In this document: positions 43,692 to 52,610 of the stretch, piece by piece | Numbering within the stretch: position 1 is the stretch's first letter | Layout: every line of letters starts with the position of its first letter | From: ZC4RG17 sp036380875 | GTDB lineage: Bacteria; Actinomycetota; Acidimicrobiia; Spongiisociales; ZC4RG35 | NCBI GenBank assembly: GCA_036380875.1 | Contig: DASVDX010000086.1 | Span: 84,503 to 148,502, forward strand | Length of the DNA: 64,000 nt | Reading direction: 5' to 3' | Notes under the pieces: generated by a model | Told to the model about the DNA's origin: nothing | Seen by the model: only the letters and a program-made list of their open reading frames with translations | Database searches by the model: none | Translations under genes and position numbers: made by a program

Positions 43692-44720
43692 CTAGCCGGC
43701 GGCCAGTTCCTGGCTGCGCTTCACCACCCGCTCCAGCACCTCAGCGGCCGCCCCCGAGTCGACCGACTCGGTCGCCGCCTCCACGCCCTCGGAGAAGCCC
43801 TCGGCGATCCCCGCCGCCACCAGCCCGACGGCGGCGTTGACGATCGCGGCGTCGCGGCGAGGGCCTTTCTCTCCCTCCAGGACGCCGCGGAGGATGCGCA
43901 CGTTCTCGGAGACGTCTCCTCCGGCCAGGTCGGCGAGCTTCGAGCGTTGGATGCCGAAGTCCTCGGGCGTGAACTCGGCATGGGTGATCTCTCCGTCGCG
44001 GAGCCGGAAGATGTAGGTCGGCCCAGAGGTGGTCACCTCGTCGATCCCGTCCTCGCCGTGCACGACGAACGCCGATTCGGCGCCCAGCATCTGGAGAACG
44101 TGGATCATCCGCTCGGCCATCTTCTGGTCGGAGACCCCGACGGCGTAGCGACGCACACCCACCGGATTGGCGAGCGGACCCAGGAAGTTGAAGACCGTGG
44201 GAATGCCGAGAGCCTTGCGAACCGGACCAGCGTAACGGAATCCCGGGTGGTAACGGGGAGCGAAGAAGAAGCCGAAGCGCTCCTCGGCGACGAGCTTCGC
44301 CATGTCAGCGGGCTCGAGGTCGATGACCATGCCCACTCCCTCGAGGACGTCGGCAGAGCCGCACCGGCTGGAGGCGGCCCGGTTGCCGTGCTTGGCGATC
44401 GATGCGCCCGCACCGGCGGCGATGAAGGCGGCGGTGGTGGAGATGTTGAAGGTGAACGAACGGTCACCACCGGTACCCACGATGTCGACGAGACCGGCCG
44501 GGTCGTCGATCGGAACCGGGACCGCGGCTGCCTTCAGGCCCTCCACCATCCCGGTCATCTCTTCGTGGGTCTCCCCCTTCATGCGGAGGGCGACGACGAA
44601 GGCGGCGATGTTGGCCGGGTCGGCTCGCCCCTCCACGATCTCGGTCATGGCCTCGCGCGCCTGCTCACGGGTCAGGCCCTGCCCGCTCGTCAGCAGGCTC
44701 AGAACGTGGCTCCAGTCCAT
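43692..44720 (-). CDS. trpD: Anthranilate phosphoribosyltransferase
   Basis: Transfers phosphoribose from PRPP to anthranilate in tryptophan synthesis. The 342-residue protein shows VDIVGTGGDRSFTFNIST with the PRPP-binding GTGGD, KHGNRAASSRCGSADVLE and RYHPGFRYAGPVRKALG. It is not next to other trp genes here. ATG 44720 is the family start. No leader peptide was seen upstream, in a 76-base gap to the divergent VOC gene. Confidence 0.95.
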   Translation of the reverse strand: MDWSHVLSLLTSGQGLTREQAREAMTEIVEGRADPANIAAFVVALRMKGETHEEMTGMVEGLKAAAVPVPIDDPAGLVDIVGTGGDRSFTFNISTTAAFIAAGAGASIAKHGNRAASSRCGSADVLEGVGMVIDLEPADMAKLVAEERFGFFFAPRYHPGFRYAGPVRKALGIPTVFNFLGPLANPVGVRRYAVGVSDQKMAERMIHVLQMLGAESAFVVHGEDGIDEVTTSGPTYIFRLRDGEITHAEFTPEDFGIQRSKLADLAGGDVSENVRILRGVLEGEKGPRRDAAIVNAAVGLVAAGIAEGFSEGVEAATESVDSGAAAEVLERVVKRSQELAAG

Positions 44721-44796
44721 TGCCGAGCGAGTCTAGGACCACGGCCGATTTGAAAGCACCCGACGTCTGACGGGTCGGGGGCGTAGGGTCGTTGGG

Positions 44797-45180
44797 ATGA
44801 GCGGACGCCTAGTGCACTTCGAGATCCCCTACGACGACAAAGGAAGGGCGGAGAACTTCTACTCGCAAGCCTTCGGATGGGATCTGACCTCCTTGCCCGA
44901 AATGGGCTACACCCTCGTCACGACCGGGCCATCAGGCGACCAAGGGCCCACCGAGGCGGGTTACATCGGCGGCGGGATGATGAGTCGCGACGACAGCCCC
45001 TCCCCCGGCCCGATCCTGGTGGTCGACGTCGAAGACATCGACCAGGCCCTGGAAAGGATCGGCGAGCTGGGAGGCGAAACCGTTATGGGTCGAACCGAAG
45101 TCGGCGACATGGGGTTCTCGGCCTACTTCCGGGACACCGAAGGCAACCTCATGGGCCTGTGGGAGACCCGCCGAGCCTGA
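44797..45180 (+). CDS. VOC-superfamily (glyoxalase-like) protein
   Basis: A 127-residue single-domain vicinal-oxygen-chelate protein. It starts RLVHFEIPYDDKGRAENFYS with the usual first metal ligand histidine and ends FSAYFRDTEGNLMGLWET with a glutamate. Such proteins range from antibiotic-resistance proteins to isomerases; no substrate is indicated. TAGGGT (44784-44789) lies seven bases before ATG 44797, so the messenger may be leaderless. Confidence 0.85.
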   Translation: MSGRLVHFEIPYDDKGRAENFYSQAFGWDLTSLPEMGYTLVTTGPSGDQGPTEAGYIGGGMMSRDDSPSPGPILVVDVEDIDQALERIGELGGETVMGRTEVGDMGFSAYFRDTEGNLMGLWETRRA

Positions 45181-45256
45181 GACTCTCTTCCGGCCCATCC
45201 AAGACCCACGGCGACTCGATGCCCTGTGGGAGGGCCACCCGGCTGACGAGGTCGGT

Positions 45257-45682
45257 GTGACCGACCCGTTGCACGCATACCCGGGACCCGGGATACAGTC
45301 GCGACCTCTTCCAGAGGTGCTGGTGCTCGGTTCGGTTCGCTGGAGCGCAATCCTGTTCGGTCTCGGCGTGGGCGTCCTCGGTCTCGCCGTGCTCTCCCTC
45401 GTCTTGTGGCTCGTGCTCACGCTGCTCGGAGTCGAGGGAGCGGCGGGAGCCGCCACCACCTTCGGCACGCTCGGAGGCTTCGTCGTCGCCGGTTGGTTCG
45501 CCGGACGCCGCGCCCCGTACTCCTACGCCTTCCACGGCGCCACCGCCGCCATGGGCATCGCCCTCGCCGTGGTGGTGACGGCGGTCAGGGCCGGCTCACC
45601 GGCCCCCACCTCCCAGGTCCTCCTCCTGGCGGTTTTGGCGATCGTGCTGGGCGGGGTGGCGGCTCACTTCGCCAAGCGCTGA
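45257..45682 (+). CDS. Hypothetical membrane protein
   Basis: A frame of up to 141 residues with four transmembrane helices (about 28-55, 65-80, 92-110 and 120-137) and a glycine-rich pattern GGFVVAGWFAGRR. I do not recognise a named family; similar TIGR04086-like small membrane proteins exist. GTG 45257 gives the longest form, but GTG 45317 or 45323 just before the first helix is equally plausible because a TACAGT -10-like sequence lies at about 45291-45296. Confidence 0.6.
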   Translation: MTDPLHAYPGPGIQSRPLPEVLVLGSVRWSAILFGLGVGVLGLAVLSLVLWLVLTLLGVEGAAGAATTFGTLGGFVVAGWFAGRRAPYSYAFHGATAAMGIALAVVVTAVRAGSPAPTSQVLLLAVLAIVLGGVAAHFAKR

Positions 45683-45780
45683 ACGCTCTGATCGCCGAAG
45701 CGGCACGAAAAAGCCCGATTCCGATCACAAAAATCCCCGTTTGGCCGACGCGCCGCGGGTCGACGTGGCATAGTTGTAAA

Positions 45781-45828
45781 CGTTATCGACAACGTTGTCG
45801 ACACCGTTATCGAGAGCGTTTACGAAAT
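45781..45828 (+). repeat. Four-copy 12-bp tandem operator array at lacI start
   Basis: Four contiguous 12-mers: CGTTATCGACAA, CGTTGTCGACAC, CGTTATCGAGAG and CGTTTACGAAAT. The second lies in a perfect 16-bp palindrome TCGACAACGTTGTCGA (45786-45801). Preceding GTAAA makes the first a GTAAACGTT half-site. The array ends inside the lacI start codon. LacI-family operators are CG-centred, and the centres here recur every 12 bases. Cooperative autoregulation is inferred. Confidence 0.7.
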
Positions 45829-46873
45829 GGCCGCAGACAAGCGGGAGACGAAGACAGGAGAGGCGCCTCCCGATCGGGTGACGATCGAACACGTCGCTCA
45901 GCGGGCCGGAGTGTCGATAGCCACCGTGTCGCGGGTTCTGAACGGCCGCTACGGTGTCGCCCCCGACACCATCGCCAAGGTACAGGCCGTCATCGCCGAC
46001 CTCGGCTACGAGTCGAGCCTCGTGGCTCGCAGCATGCGCAGCCGGCGCACCAACCTCATCGGGATCATCGTCGCCGACCTCGAGCCCTTCTCGGCCGAAC
46101 TCCTCAAGGGCGCCGCCCGGGCCCTCCACGAGACCGACTACGAGCTCATCGTCTATTCGGGTACCGGGCGTCCCGAGCACAAGGCCGGGTGGGAACGACG
46201 CTTCCTCAGCCGGCTCCACGGCACCTTGACCGACGGGACGATCCTCGTCACGCCCACCGTCGTCGACGTCCAGGGCGACGTGCCCGTCGTCGCCGTCGAC
46301 CCCCACACCGGTCCCTCGGACCTCCCCACCGTCGACTCGCAGAACCTGGAGGGCGCCGCCACCGCTACCGAGTATCTGATCGGTCTCGGCCATCGCCGTA
46401 TCGGTTTCTTGGCGGGCCGTCCCGACCTCGAGTCCGCCCGTCTGCGCGAGGAGGGCTATCGACAGGCCCTCGCTCAGTCAGGCATCGACTTCGACCCCGA
46501 ACTGGTGACGGTCGGCGGCTACGCCCCCGAATCCGCCAAGGAGGCGGCCGAGCAACTACTCGCCCTGGACGACAGGCCCACCGCCATCTTCGCCGCCAAC
46601 GACCTCTCGGCGATCACGACGATGGAGGTCGCCCAGGCGGCGGGGCTGCGCATCCCCGAGGACCTGTCGGTCATCGGGTTCGACAACATCCCCGAGTCGG
46701 CTCTCACCGATCCCCCACTCACCACGATCGACCAGTCGATCCAGGACATGGGATGGGAGGCTGCCCGGCTCCTGATCGCACTCATCGAGAAACCGACCGA
46801 GGTGGGTGAGGTCCACGTCAGGCTGCCCACCAAGCTCATCGTCCGCCAGTCCTGCACCAACCCCCCTGACTGA
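45827..46873 (+). CDS. LacI-family transcriptional regulator of the xylo-oligosaccharide locus
   Basis: A 348-residue repressor. The DNA-binding domain (about 18-70) holds HVAQRAGVSIATVSRVLNG and the hinge helix region SSLVARSMRSRRTNLIG. The sugar-binding domain follows, with IGLGHRRIGFLAGRPDL, AIFAANDLSAI and VIGFDNIPESAL. It heads the locus and stands before the binding-protein gene. Its own start is embedded in the 12-bp array, and a matching site precedes the next gene, so it likely represses both. The inducer is presumably xylose or a xylo-oligosaccharide. Confidence 0.9.
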   Translation: MAADKRETKTGEAPPDRVTIEHVAQRAGVSIATVSRVLNGRYGVAPDTIAKVQAVIADLGYESSLVARSMRSRRTNLIGIIVADLEPFSAELLKGAARALHETDYELIVYSGTGRPEHKAGWERRFLSRLHGTLTDGTILVTPTVVDVQGDVPVVAVDPHTGPSDLPTVDSQNLEGAATATEYLIGLGHRRIGFLAGRPDLESARLREEGYRQALAQSGIDFDPELVTVGGYAPESAKEAAEQLLALDDRPTAIFAANDLSAITTMEVAQAAGLRIPEDLSVIGFDNIPESALTDPPLTTIDQSIQDMGWEAARLLIALIEKPTEVGEVHVRLPTKLIVRQSCTNPPD

Positions 46874-46916
46874 GGAGGCATCAGCCGAGGAGAAATAGGA
46901 ATGTCACACATCGATT

Positions 46917-46928
46917 GAAAACGTTTAC
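46917..46928 (+). promoter_or_regulatory. LacI-type operator before the binding-protein gene
   Basis: GAAAACGTTTAC is a near-palindrome centred on CG, followed by GAAG; the string CGTTTACGAA also occurs in the last copy of the lacI array. It lies about 30 bases before the ribosome site of the binding-protein gene. Confidence 0.6.
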
Positions 46929-46956
46929 GAAGGCGAGCGAACGGAGGAGGAAATCG

Positions 46957-48363
46957 ATGAGAACGACGAAGCTCAGACGACTGAGCGCTCTAGTGGCGTT
47001 GCTGGCCCTCGTGGTCGCGGCTTGCGGCGGTGGAGGCGCCGCCGGCGACACCAGCACGACGGCCGCCGCCCCTTCGGACACCACCCCAGCAACCGAAGCC
47101 CCACCCGAAACCGAAGCTCCCCCGGCAACGGAAGGCGGTGACGGCGGGGAGAAGGAGCCGGTCACCATCGAGTGGTGGCATATCCAGAACCAAGGCGCCA
47201 TGCTCGAGCTGTGGGAGACGCTGGCGAACGAATTCACGGAGATGAATCCTCACGTGACGTTCGACATCGTCGTCAACGAGAACGAGGCCTTCAAAGACGC
47301 CGTCGAGCCACGTCTTCAGGCCAATGACCCGCCGGACCTGTTCCAGTCATGGGGCGGCGGTGACCTGGCCGACCAGGTGGAAGCCGGCTTGGTCCGCGAC
47401 ATCAGTGGCGAGGTCTCCGGCTGGATCGGCAACCTCAGCGCCGGCGCCGTGAGCCTGTTCGAGGTGGACGGTGGACTGTATGCCGTTCCCTTCGACCTCG
47501 GCATGGTGGGCTTCTGGTACAACAAGGTTCTCTTCGCCGAGGCCGGCATCGACGCTCCACCTACTACGTGGGACGAGTTCTTGGAGGACGTCCAAGCACT
47601 GAAGGATGCCGGCATCACCCCGATCGCCGTCGGCGGCCAGGACAGGTGGCCGGCTCACTTCTACCTCGCCTACCTGATCCTTCGGATCGGCGGCCACGAG
47701 GCCATCGAAGAGATCGCCGCCAACCGGGACTTCAACCACCCGGCTGTGATCGAGGCCGGCAACCAGCTGCAGCGGCTCGTCGAGCTGGAGCCGTTCCAGG
47801 AGGGCTTCCTAGCCTCCACCTGGCCCGGACCGGACGGAGAGGCGGGCTGGATCGGCACGGGCCGCGCCGCCATCTCGCTGATGGGCCAGTGGGGTCCCGG
47901 CGAATACGCCAACTCGGGTGGCCACGGTGAGCCCGAGCAGCTCCCGTCGGAGCGCCTCCCCTTCGAGATGGGCTGGTTCCCGTTCCCGGAGGTGGAAGGC
48001 GGAGCCGGCGACCTCAACGACGGCATCGGTGGCGGCAACGGCTTCGCCGTGGGCCGCGACGCCCCACCGGAGGCGATCGAGTTCCTGGAGTACCTGACGT
48101 CGGTGGAGAACGCCCGGCGGGCCGGTGAAACCGGCGCCATCCTCCCGGTCACCAAGGGTGCGGAAGACTCGGTCACCGAACCGCTGATGGTCCCGCTGCT
48201 CGAGTCGCTGGCGCAGTCGGAGTTCGTCCAGCTCTACCTGGACCAGTTCTTCCCGGCTGCTGTCGGTGAGACGATCAACGACGAAACGGTGAAGCTGTTC
48301 GCCGGACAGTCGACCATCGAGGACGCCATCCAAGCGATCAACGCGGCGTTCGCGTCGAGCTGA
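46957..48363 (+). CDS. Sugar ABC transporter substrate-binding lipoprotein
   Basis: A 468-residue family 1 extracellular solute-binding protein. The signal ends VVAAC (lipobox), followed by a Thr/Pro/Glu-rich tether (about 25-65), then the binding domain from IEWWHIQNQGAMLELWE. LFQSWGGGDLADQV, YAVPFDLGMVGFWYNKVLF and GQWGPGEYAN line the usual sugar cleft. ATG 46957 has GGAGGAGG six bases upstream; the longer frame from 46915 overlaps the operator. Cargo is inferred to be xylo-oligosaccharides from the xylA/xylB neighbours. Confidence 0.92.
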   Translation: MRTTKLRRLSALVALLALVVAACGGGGAAGDTSTTAAAPSDTTPATEAPPETEAPPATEGGDGGEKEPVTIEWWHIQNQGAMLELWETLANEFTEMNPHVTFDIVVNENEAFKDAVEPRLQANDPPDLFQSWGGGDLADQVEAGLVRDISGEVSGWIGNLSAGAVSLFEVDGGLYAVPFDLGMVGFWYNKVLFAEAGIDAPPTTWDEFLEDVQALKDAGITPIAVGGQDRWPAHFYLAYLILRIGGHEAIEEIAANRDFNHPAVIEAGNQLQRLVELEPFQEGFLASTWPGPDGEAGWIGTGRAAISLMGQWGPGEYANSGGHGEPEQLPSERLPFEMGWFPFPEVEGGAGDLNDGIGGGNGFAVGRDAPPEAIEFLEYLTSVENARRAGETGAILPVTKGAEDSVTEPLMVPLLESLAQSEFVQLYLDQFFPAAVGETINDETVKLFAGQSTIEDAIQAINAAFASS

Positions 48364-48373
48364 TATGAAGGAG

Positions 48374-48407
48374 GGGGCGGTGGGGCCGATGGCAGCCCCA
48401 CCGCCCC
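48374..48407 (+). promoter_or_regulatory. Strong hairpin between binding-protein and permease genes
   Basis: GGGGCGGTGGGGC (48374-48386) pairs perfectly with GCCCCACCGCCCC (48395-48407), a 13-bp stem with an eight-base loop and no T-run. Hairpins in this place often protect the upstream binding-protein message or reduce read-through, giving excess binding protein over permease. Confidence 0.7.
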
Positions 48408-48416
48408 GACTTCGCC

Positions 48417-49409
48417 ATGCAGACCACCAGCCAGCCAGTCGACATCAGCCCACCGGGGGCAAAGGCCGCGGCCCCGCCTCCGTTGAAGGGCGCGCCCGGA
48501 CGAGCCTCGTGGCCGGTGCTCGCCGCCCTGATCCTCCCGGCTCTCGTCGTCTACGGGCTGTTCGTCATCTACCCGATCGTCCAGAGCCTGCGTTTCAGCG
48601 TCTACAAGTGGAACGGCCTCGGTCCTTTGACGGAGTGGGTCGGGCTCGGCAACTTCGTCGAGGCGCTCAGTTCCCGCGACTTTCGGGCCGCCGTCCTCCA
48701 TTGCGCGATCATCGCCGTCCTCTCGCTGACGCTCCAGCTGCCGTTCGCCTTGGCGCTGGCGACGCTCCTCAACCAGAAGCTGGCCGGGAGGGGCTTGTTC
48801 CGGACGATGTTCTTCGCCCCGTATGTGCTCTCCGAGGTGGTCACCGGAGTCGTGTGGCGCCAGTTGCTCCGCCCAGACGGCATGGCGGACCGAGTGATCG
48901 AAACCATCGGCCCTCTGATCCCGGGAGTGAGCGAAGAAGCCGTCCAGGAGTTCATCCGCCCCTGGTTGGGCGATCCGGCCGTCGCCCTCTACGCCCTGTT
49001 CTTCGTCCTCACATGGAAGTACTTCGGCCTGCACATGATCCTGCTCCTCGCCGGGCTGCAGGGCATTCCGTCGGAACTGAAGGAGGCGGCCGCTATCGAC
49101 GGCGCCGGACCGTGGCAGGCCTTCCGCTACGTGACGCTGCCCTTGCTCGGACCCACCATCCGCATCTCGATGTTCCTGATGACCATCGGGTCGTTCCACG
49201 TCTTCGATCTCGTCTGGGTGACCACGAGGGGCGGCCCCGTGGGTGCAACCCAGACGATGGCCACCTATCTGATCGACTTCGGATTCGGCCGCAACCGCTT
49301 CGGCTACGGCGGGGCCGTATCGATCCTCATCTTCGCCATATCCATGGCTCTGGCGCTGCTCTACCAGAGGTTCGTGTTGCGCCGTGACGTCGAAGGAGCT
49401 CTGACCTGA
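48417..49409 (+). CDS. Sugar ABC transporter permease (MalF type)
   Basis: A 330-residue inner-membrane permease with about six helices. The EAA loop is ELKEAAAIDGAGPWQAFRYV (about residues 221-240). An N-terminal Pro/Ala-rich cytosolic segment of 30 residues precedes the first helix. ATG 48417 follows the hairpin with no clear ribosome site, which may further lower its expression. The stop overlaps the next permease by one base (TGATG). Confidence 0.9.
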   Translation: MQTTSQPVDISPPGAKAAAPPPLKGAPGRASWPVLAALILPALVVYGLFVIYPIVQSLRFSVYKWNGLGPLTEWVGLGNFVEALSSRDFRAAVLHCAIIAVLSLTLQLPFALALATLLNQKLAGRGLFRTMFFAPYVLSEVVTGVVWRQLLRPDGMADRVIETIGPLIPGVSEEAVQEFIRPWLGDPAVALYALFFVLTWKYFGLHMILLLAGLQGIPSELKEAAAIDGAGPWQAFRYVTLPLLGPTIRISMFLMTIGSFHVFDLVWVTTRGGPVGATQTMATYLIDFGFGRNRFGYGGAVSILIFAISMALALLYQRFVLRRDVEGALT

Positions 49410-50254
49410 TGGCTGTCGCCACCTTCCCTGCGAGAAAGATCCTCTCCCGCACCGTGACCTACGTCATCGCCCTGGCGGTGCTGGCGCTGATCCTGGTGCC
49501 GCTCGTCTACGCCGTGCTCGGCGGCTTCCGCACCACCGGACAGATCGCCGAGCGCCCCGTTGGCCTACCCGACCCCTGGATCTTCACCAACTACCTGGGC
49601 ACGCTGCAGTCACCGGCGTTCTGGCGGCAGGTGCGGAACAGCACGTTCATCGCCCTGGCGACCACGTTCCTCATCCTGCCTCTGGCCTCGTTGGCGGCGT
49701 TTGCCCTGGCCCGTTACCGGTTCCGGGGGCGGGAAGCGATCTACACGTTCTTCACCATCGGGCTCTTGTTCCCGGTGGTGGCAGCCACACTTCCACTGTG
49801 GCTGACGCTGCGCGACCTGAACCTGTTGGGCAATCCTTGGGGCGTGATCCTCCCCCAAGTCGCGTTCGGTCTCCCCGTGTCGATCGTGATCCTGCGGCCG
49901 TTCTTCCGCAGCGTCCCCGGCGATCTGGAGGATGCGGCCATCATCGACGGCTGCGGCCCCTTCCGCTTCTACTGGCACGTCATGCTGCCACTGTCACGGC
50001 CCGCCCTCTCCACGATCTCCGTGCTGACGATCGTGGGCAGCTGGAACGCGTTCCTGCTCCCTCTCCTCGTCCTCACCCGCCAGGACCAGTGGACGCTGCC
50101 GCTCGGTGTCAACAACATCTCCACCCAGTACGGGACCGACACGGCGCTGGTGCTCGCCTACACGGTGCTGTCGATCATCCCGGCCCTGATCCTGTATGCC
50201 TTCGCCGAGCGTCACATCGTCTCTGGCGTCACGACCGGGGCGGTGAAGGGATGA
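49409..50254 (+). CDS. Sugar ABC transporter permease (MalG type)
   Basis: A 281-residue permease with six helices; the EAA-type loop is DLEDAAIIDGCGPFRFYW (about residues 171-188). PFFRSVPGD precedes it as usual for MalG proteins. ATG 49409 overlaps the first permease stop, and the end overlaps the GH3 gene (ATGA). The ATPase of this importer is not in the locus, so a shared MsmX/MsiK-type ATPase elsewhere is expected. Confidence 0.9.
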   Translation: MAVATFPARKILSRTVTYVIALAVLALILVPLVYAVLGGFRTTGQIAERPVGLPDPWIFTNYLGTLQSPAFWRQVRNSTFIALATTFLILPLASLAAFALARYRFRGREAIYTFFTIGLLFPVVAATLPLWLTLRDLNLLGNPWGVILPQVAFGLPVSIVILRPFFRSVPGDLEDAAIIDGCGPFRFYWHVMLPLSRPALSTISVLTIVGSWNAFLLPLLVLTRQDQWTLPLGVNNISTQYGTDTALVLAYTVLSIIPALILYAFAERHIVSGVTTGAVKG

Positions 50255-52608
50255 TCGCCGAGCCGACCCCCGAGCACCGCTACCGCGACCCCTCCGCTCC
50301 GATCGAGGAGCGGGTGGCGAACCTCCTCGATCTGATGACGCTCGAGGAGAAGATCGCCCAGCTCGGCAGCGCCTGGGTGTTCGAGGTGGTGAAGGACAAG
50401 CAGCTCTCCCCTGGCGATGCCGACCGTCTCCTCTCGAAGGGCATCGGCCACATCACGCGTGTGTCGGGGGCGAGCAACCTGCGGCCGGCCGAGGCCGCCC
50501 GGGTCACCAACGAGATCCAGCGCTATCTCGTGGAGGAGACGCGCCTGGGCATCCCCGCCATCGTCCACGAAGAGGTCTGTTCGGGTCTGATGGCCCGCGA
50601 CGCCACCGTGTTCCCGCAGGCGATCGGAGTCGCCAGCACGTGGGAGCCGAGTCTCGCCGAGGAGATGGGAGCGGCGATCCGCACCGAGATGCTGGCGGTC
50701 GGGGCCCGCCAGGGCCTCGCCCCCGTGCTCGACATCGCCCGAGACCCCCGCTGGGGACGCACCGAAGAGACATTCGGCGAAGACCCCCACCTCGTCGCCA
50801 CCATGGGCTCGGCATTCGTGCGCGGACTGCAGGGACCCGACCTCCGAGCGGGGGTGGTCGCCACCGCCAAGCACCTGGTCGGCTACGGCGCCTCAGAAGG
50901 CGGCCTCAATTGGGCGCCGGCCCACATCCCGCCCCGTGAGCTCCACGACGTGTACCTACACCCGTTCCGGGCGGCCATCGACGCCGGGCTGCGCTCGGTG
51001 ATGCCCTCATACCAGGAGCTGGACGGTGTGCCCGCCAGCGCCGACCGGGAGCTGATGGAAGGACTGCTCCGCCATAGATGGGGCTTCGAAGGCACGGTGG
51101 TCTCCGACTACTTCGCCATCCGCCAGCTCGCCACCTACCACCGAGTCGCCCCCGACGGGCCTTCGGCCGCAGCCATGGCGCTCGATTCCGGAATCGACAT
51201 CGAGCTGCCAGGGACGGACTGCTTCGGCAAGCCGCTGCTCGATGCTCTTGCCGAAGGACTGGTCACAGAGGAGTCGATCGACCGAGCGGTATCGAGGGTG
51301 CTGCGCACCAAGTTCGAACTGGGCCTGTTCGAAAACCCTTATGTGGACGAGGGTGCCGCCTTCACCTATCCCCGTCACTCCGAACTGGCCGCCGCCATCG
51401 CCAGGAAGAGCATCGTCTTGCTGAAGAACGACGGCATCCTGCCGTTGCGAGCCGAGAGGGTGGCGGTGATCGGGCCGAACGCCGACCGCGCCCGGCACCT
51501 GTTCGGGGACTACACCCACCCTGCCCACGTCGAGTCGCTCCGGGAGATGAAGACCGGCGAAAACGTGTTCAACATCCCGATCCCGCCGGACCTCGACCTT
51601 CCCACGGCCGACGCTCACGCCCCGACCGTGTTCGAGGCGCTGGCCTCCCGGCTGGAGGGCCGGGTGGCGTACGCCCAGGGCTGTGAGGTCAACGGCGACT
51701 CGCGGGATGGGTTCGCCGAGGCGCTGGCACTGGCCGATCGCTCGGACGTGGCGGTTCTGGTTGTGGGCGACAAGGCGGGTCTAACCGACGACTCCACCAG
51801 CGGGGAGAGCCGGGACCGTGCCTCGCTCGACCTTCCCGGTGTGCAAGAGGATCTCGTGCGGGCGGTGATCGATACCGGGACCCCCGTCGTGCTCGTCCTG
51901 GTCGGGGGCCGGCCGATGGGCAGCGAATGGATCCACGAGCATGCCTCCGCGGTGGTCATGGCCTGGTTGCCCGGCGCCGAAGGTGCGGCCGCGATCGCGG
52001 ACGTGATCGTCGGCGCCTACAACCCGGGCGGCAAGCTGCCCATCTCCTATCCCCGCTCGGTGGGCCAGATCCCGCTCTACCACTCCCACAAGGTGTCGGG
52101 AGGCCGCTCGCACTGGAAGGGCGACTACGTCGATTCGCCGACGGCGCCGCTCTACCCGTTCGGCCACGGCCTCAGCTACACGTCGTTCCGAATCGACGAA
52201 GCCGTGGTCGCACCGGCGACCGTGGCCATGGACGGCTCGGTGACCGTCAGCGCCCGGGTCACCAACGTGGGCGACCGGGAAGGCGAGGAGGTGGTGCAGG
52301 TGTACGCCCGGGACGTGGAGGCGAGCCTCACCCGACCCGTTTCGGAGCTGAAGGCGTTCGCCCGGGTCCAGATCCCCCCTGGCGAGAGCCGCACGGTGAC
52401 ATTCACGCTCCCCGCCGGCCAGTTCGGATTCCACGACCGGAACCTGGAGTACGTGGTGGAGCCTGGCGAGTTCGAGATCCATGTGGGTCGATCCGCCGCC
52501 GACCGCCAACTCGCAGGAAAATTCAACATCGTGGATAGGGGCGGGAAGCCGAAGGTAGCGTTCGGCGGACAGGTCACGATTCGCACGACGGAGAAAGAGG
52601 AGGACTGA
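50251..52608 (+). CDS. GH3 glycoside hydrolase, probable beta-xylosidase
   Basis: A 785-residue GH3 enzyme with no signal peptide, hence intracellular. The TIM barrel carries GLAPVLDIARDPRWGRTEE, KHLVGYGASEGG and nucleophile D286 in GFEGTVVSDYFA. The alpha/beta sandwich carries acid/base E519 in SGESRDRASLDLPG. A C-terminal fibronectin III-like domain (about 645-715) starts after PFGHGLSYTSF. The KHLVGYGASEGGLNW context resembles beta-xylosidases more than classic beta-glucosidases, and xylA/xylB follow. ATG 50251 overlaps the permease stop. It probably cuts imported xylo-oligosaccharides to xylose. Confidence 0.9.
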   Translation: MIAEPTPEHRYRDPSAPIEERVANLLDLMTLEEKIAQLGSAWVFEVVKDKQLSPGDADRLLSKGIGHITRVSGASNLRPAEAARVTNEIQRYLVEETRLGIPAIVHEEVCSGLMARDATVFPQAIGVASTWEPSLAEEMGAAIRTEMLAVGARQGLAPVLDIARDPRWGRTEETFGEDPHLVATMGSAFVRGLQGPDLRAGVVATAKHLVGYGASEGGLNWAPAHIPPRELHDVYLHPFRAAIDAGLRSVMPSYQELDGVPASADRELMEGLLRHRWGFEGTVVSDYFAIRQLATYHRVAPDGPSAAAMALDSGIDIELPGTDCFGKPLLDALAEGLVTEESIDRAVSRVLRTKFELGLFENPYVDEGAAFTYPRHSELAAAIARKSIVLLKNDGILPLRAERVAVIGPNADRARHLFGDYTHPAHVESLREMKTGENVFNIPIPPDLDLPTADAHAPTVFEALASRLEGRVAYAQGCEVNGDSRDGFAEALALADRSDVAVLVVGDKAGLTDDSTSGESRDRASLDLPGVQEDLVRAVIDTGTPVVLVLVGGRPMGSEWIHEHASAVVMAWLPGAEGAAAIADVIVGAYNPGGKLPISYPRSVGQIPLYHSHKVSGGRSHWKGDYVDSPTAPLYPFGHGLSYTSFRIDEAVVAPATVAMDGSVTVSARVTNVGDREGEEVVQVYARDVEASLTRPVSELKAFARVQIPPGESRTVTFTLPAGQFGFHDRNLEYVVEPGEFEIHVGRSAADRQLAGKFNIVDRGGKPKVAFGGQVTIRTTEKEED

Positions 52609-52610
52609 TC

